Shown here: positions 6,037 through 6,430 of the stretch, piece after piece
How the letters are laid out: every line of letters starts with the position of its first letter
How positions within the stretch are numbered: the stretch's first letter is position 1
The notes under the pieces: generated by a model
The model's database searches: none
What the model was told of the DNA's origin: nothing
What the model saw: the letters and a program-made list of their open reading frames with translations, nothing else
From: SZUA-448 sp964602475
GTDB lineage: Bacteria > Bacillota > Clostridia > Lachnospirales > Lachnospiraceae
DNA: 6,430 bases
Assembly (NCBI GenBank): GCA_964602475.1
Contig: CAZRRN010000087.1
Coordinates: 1 to 6,430 of the forward strand
Direction: 5' to 3'
Program-made: the position numbers and the translations under genes

Positions 6037-6430
6037 TCAGATTGCTTCTGTTTTGGCAATGTGGCGGTAGAGCAGAATTCCGGCAAGTGAGAACAGACCG
6101 GTAATCCCGTAACACAGGATCGCCAGAGTGTATTCACCGACAATCAGGGCGGAACCGGTAATCGTGGAGGACACGACCGAAGGAATTCTTGCAAATGTGG
6201 AAATGACCAGAAGAACAGGAAGATTGATGGGAGTCAGCCCCACAAAATAAGTAATAATATCCTTCGGAGTTCCCGGAATCAGATAGAGAACAGCAACCAG
6301 AAGATTCAGACGCCGGGATGTCCGGATAAACTTAAGCGAAGCTATTTTTTCGCGTGAGATAAAGGCTTCCACAAGCCGGATACCAAGTTTTTTGGTGAAC
6401 AGATAAATGATACAGGTTCCGATGGCAGCA
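6037..6430 (-). CDS. TVP38/TMEM64 (VTT-domain) integral membrane protein, partial: N-terminus beyond window edge
   Basis: The frame is open from the right edge to the TGA at 6037-6039, giving 130 visible codons. An in-frame GTG at 6370-6372 could be taken as the start, but the 19 codons before it have no stop, are hydrophobic and look like ongoing membrane protein (AAIGTCIIYLF), so the gene is cut by the window. Visible parts: an initial membrane segment, a basic loop, a hydrophobic segment leading into LIPGTPKDIITYFVGLTPI (the re-entrant proline/glycine motif of VTT proteins), a second re-entrant stretch around STFARIPSVVSS, and a final membrane helix (TLAILCYGITGLFSLAGILL). VTT proteins sit in the cytoplasmic membrane; relatives include DedA undecaprenyl-phosphate or lipid transporters and eukaryotic lipid scramblases. 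The role here is unknown. It is the first visible gene of the minus-strand cluster, and its promoter is out of view. Confidence 0.85.
   Translation of the reverse strand, partial: AAIGTCIIYLFTKKLGIRLVEAFISREKIASLKFIRTSRRLNLLVAVLYLIPGTPKDIITYFVGLTPINLPVLLVISTFARIPSVVSSTITGSALIVGEYTLAILCYGITGLFSLAGILLYRHIAKTEAI

Overview
The window reads as chromosomal DNA from an anaerobic Firmicute, most likely a Clostridia/Lachnospiraceae-type gut bacterium. The reasons are a pyrophosphate-type phosphofructokinase, strong AGGAGG-like ribosome binding sites, moderate base composition, short intergenic gaps and familiar family versions of each protein. The taxonomic call is inference. I see no mobile element, CRISPR array, tRNA or rRNA.

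Left part, plus strand (1-3981). A sigma-A-like promoter is followed by two back-to-back perfect inverted repeats. Three co-directional genes come next: a PPi-type 6-phosphofructokinase (136-1383), an amidohydrolase of the S-adenosylhomocysteine/methylthioadenosine deaminase family (1444-2721), and an adenosylhomocysteinase-family protein (2731-3981). The last two lie 9 bp apart, and the ribosome binding site of the second overlaps the stop codon of the first.

Right part, minus strand (4081-6430, read right to left). A TVP38/TMEM64 (VTT) membrane protein runs off the right edge, then come an ALDH3-type aldehyde dehydrogenase and a stand-alone PncC (CinA C-terminal) NMN deamidase, with gaps of 55 and 32 bp. 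The two clusters converge on a 99-bp intergenic region holding an 8-bp-stem hairpin.

The most interesting point is the deaminase-hydrolase pair. The hydrolase has H-x-E-x-K (His51, Glu53, Lys55) where classical SAH hydrolases have H-x-T-x-E/Q for reading adenine. Together with the adjacent deaminase, this suggests that SAH is first deaminated to S-inosylhomocysteine and then split to inosine and homocysteine, as described for Methanocaldococcus. The usual annotation 'adenosylhomocysteinase' may therefore name the wrong substrate.
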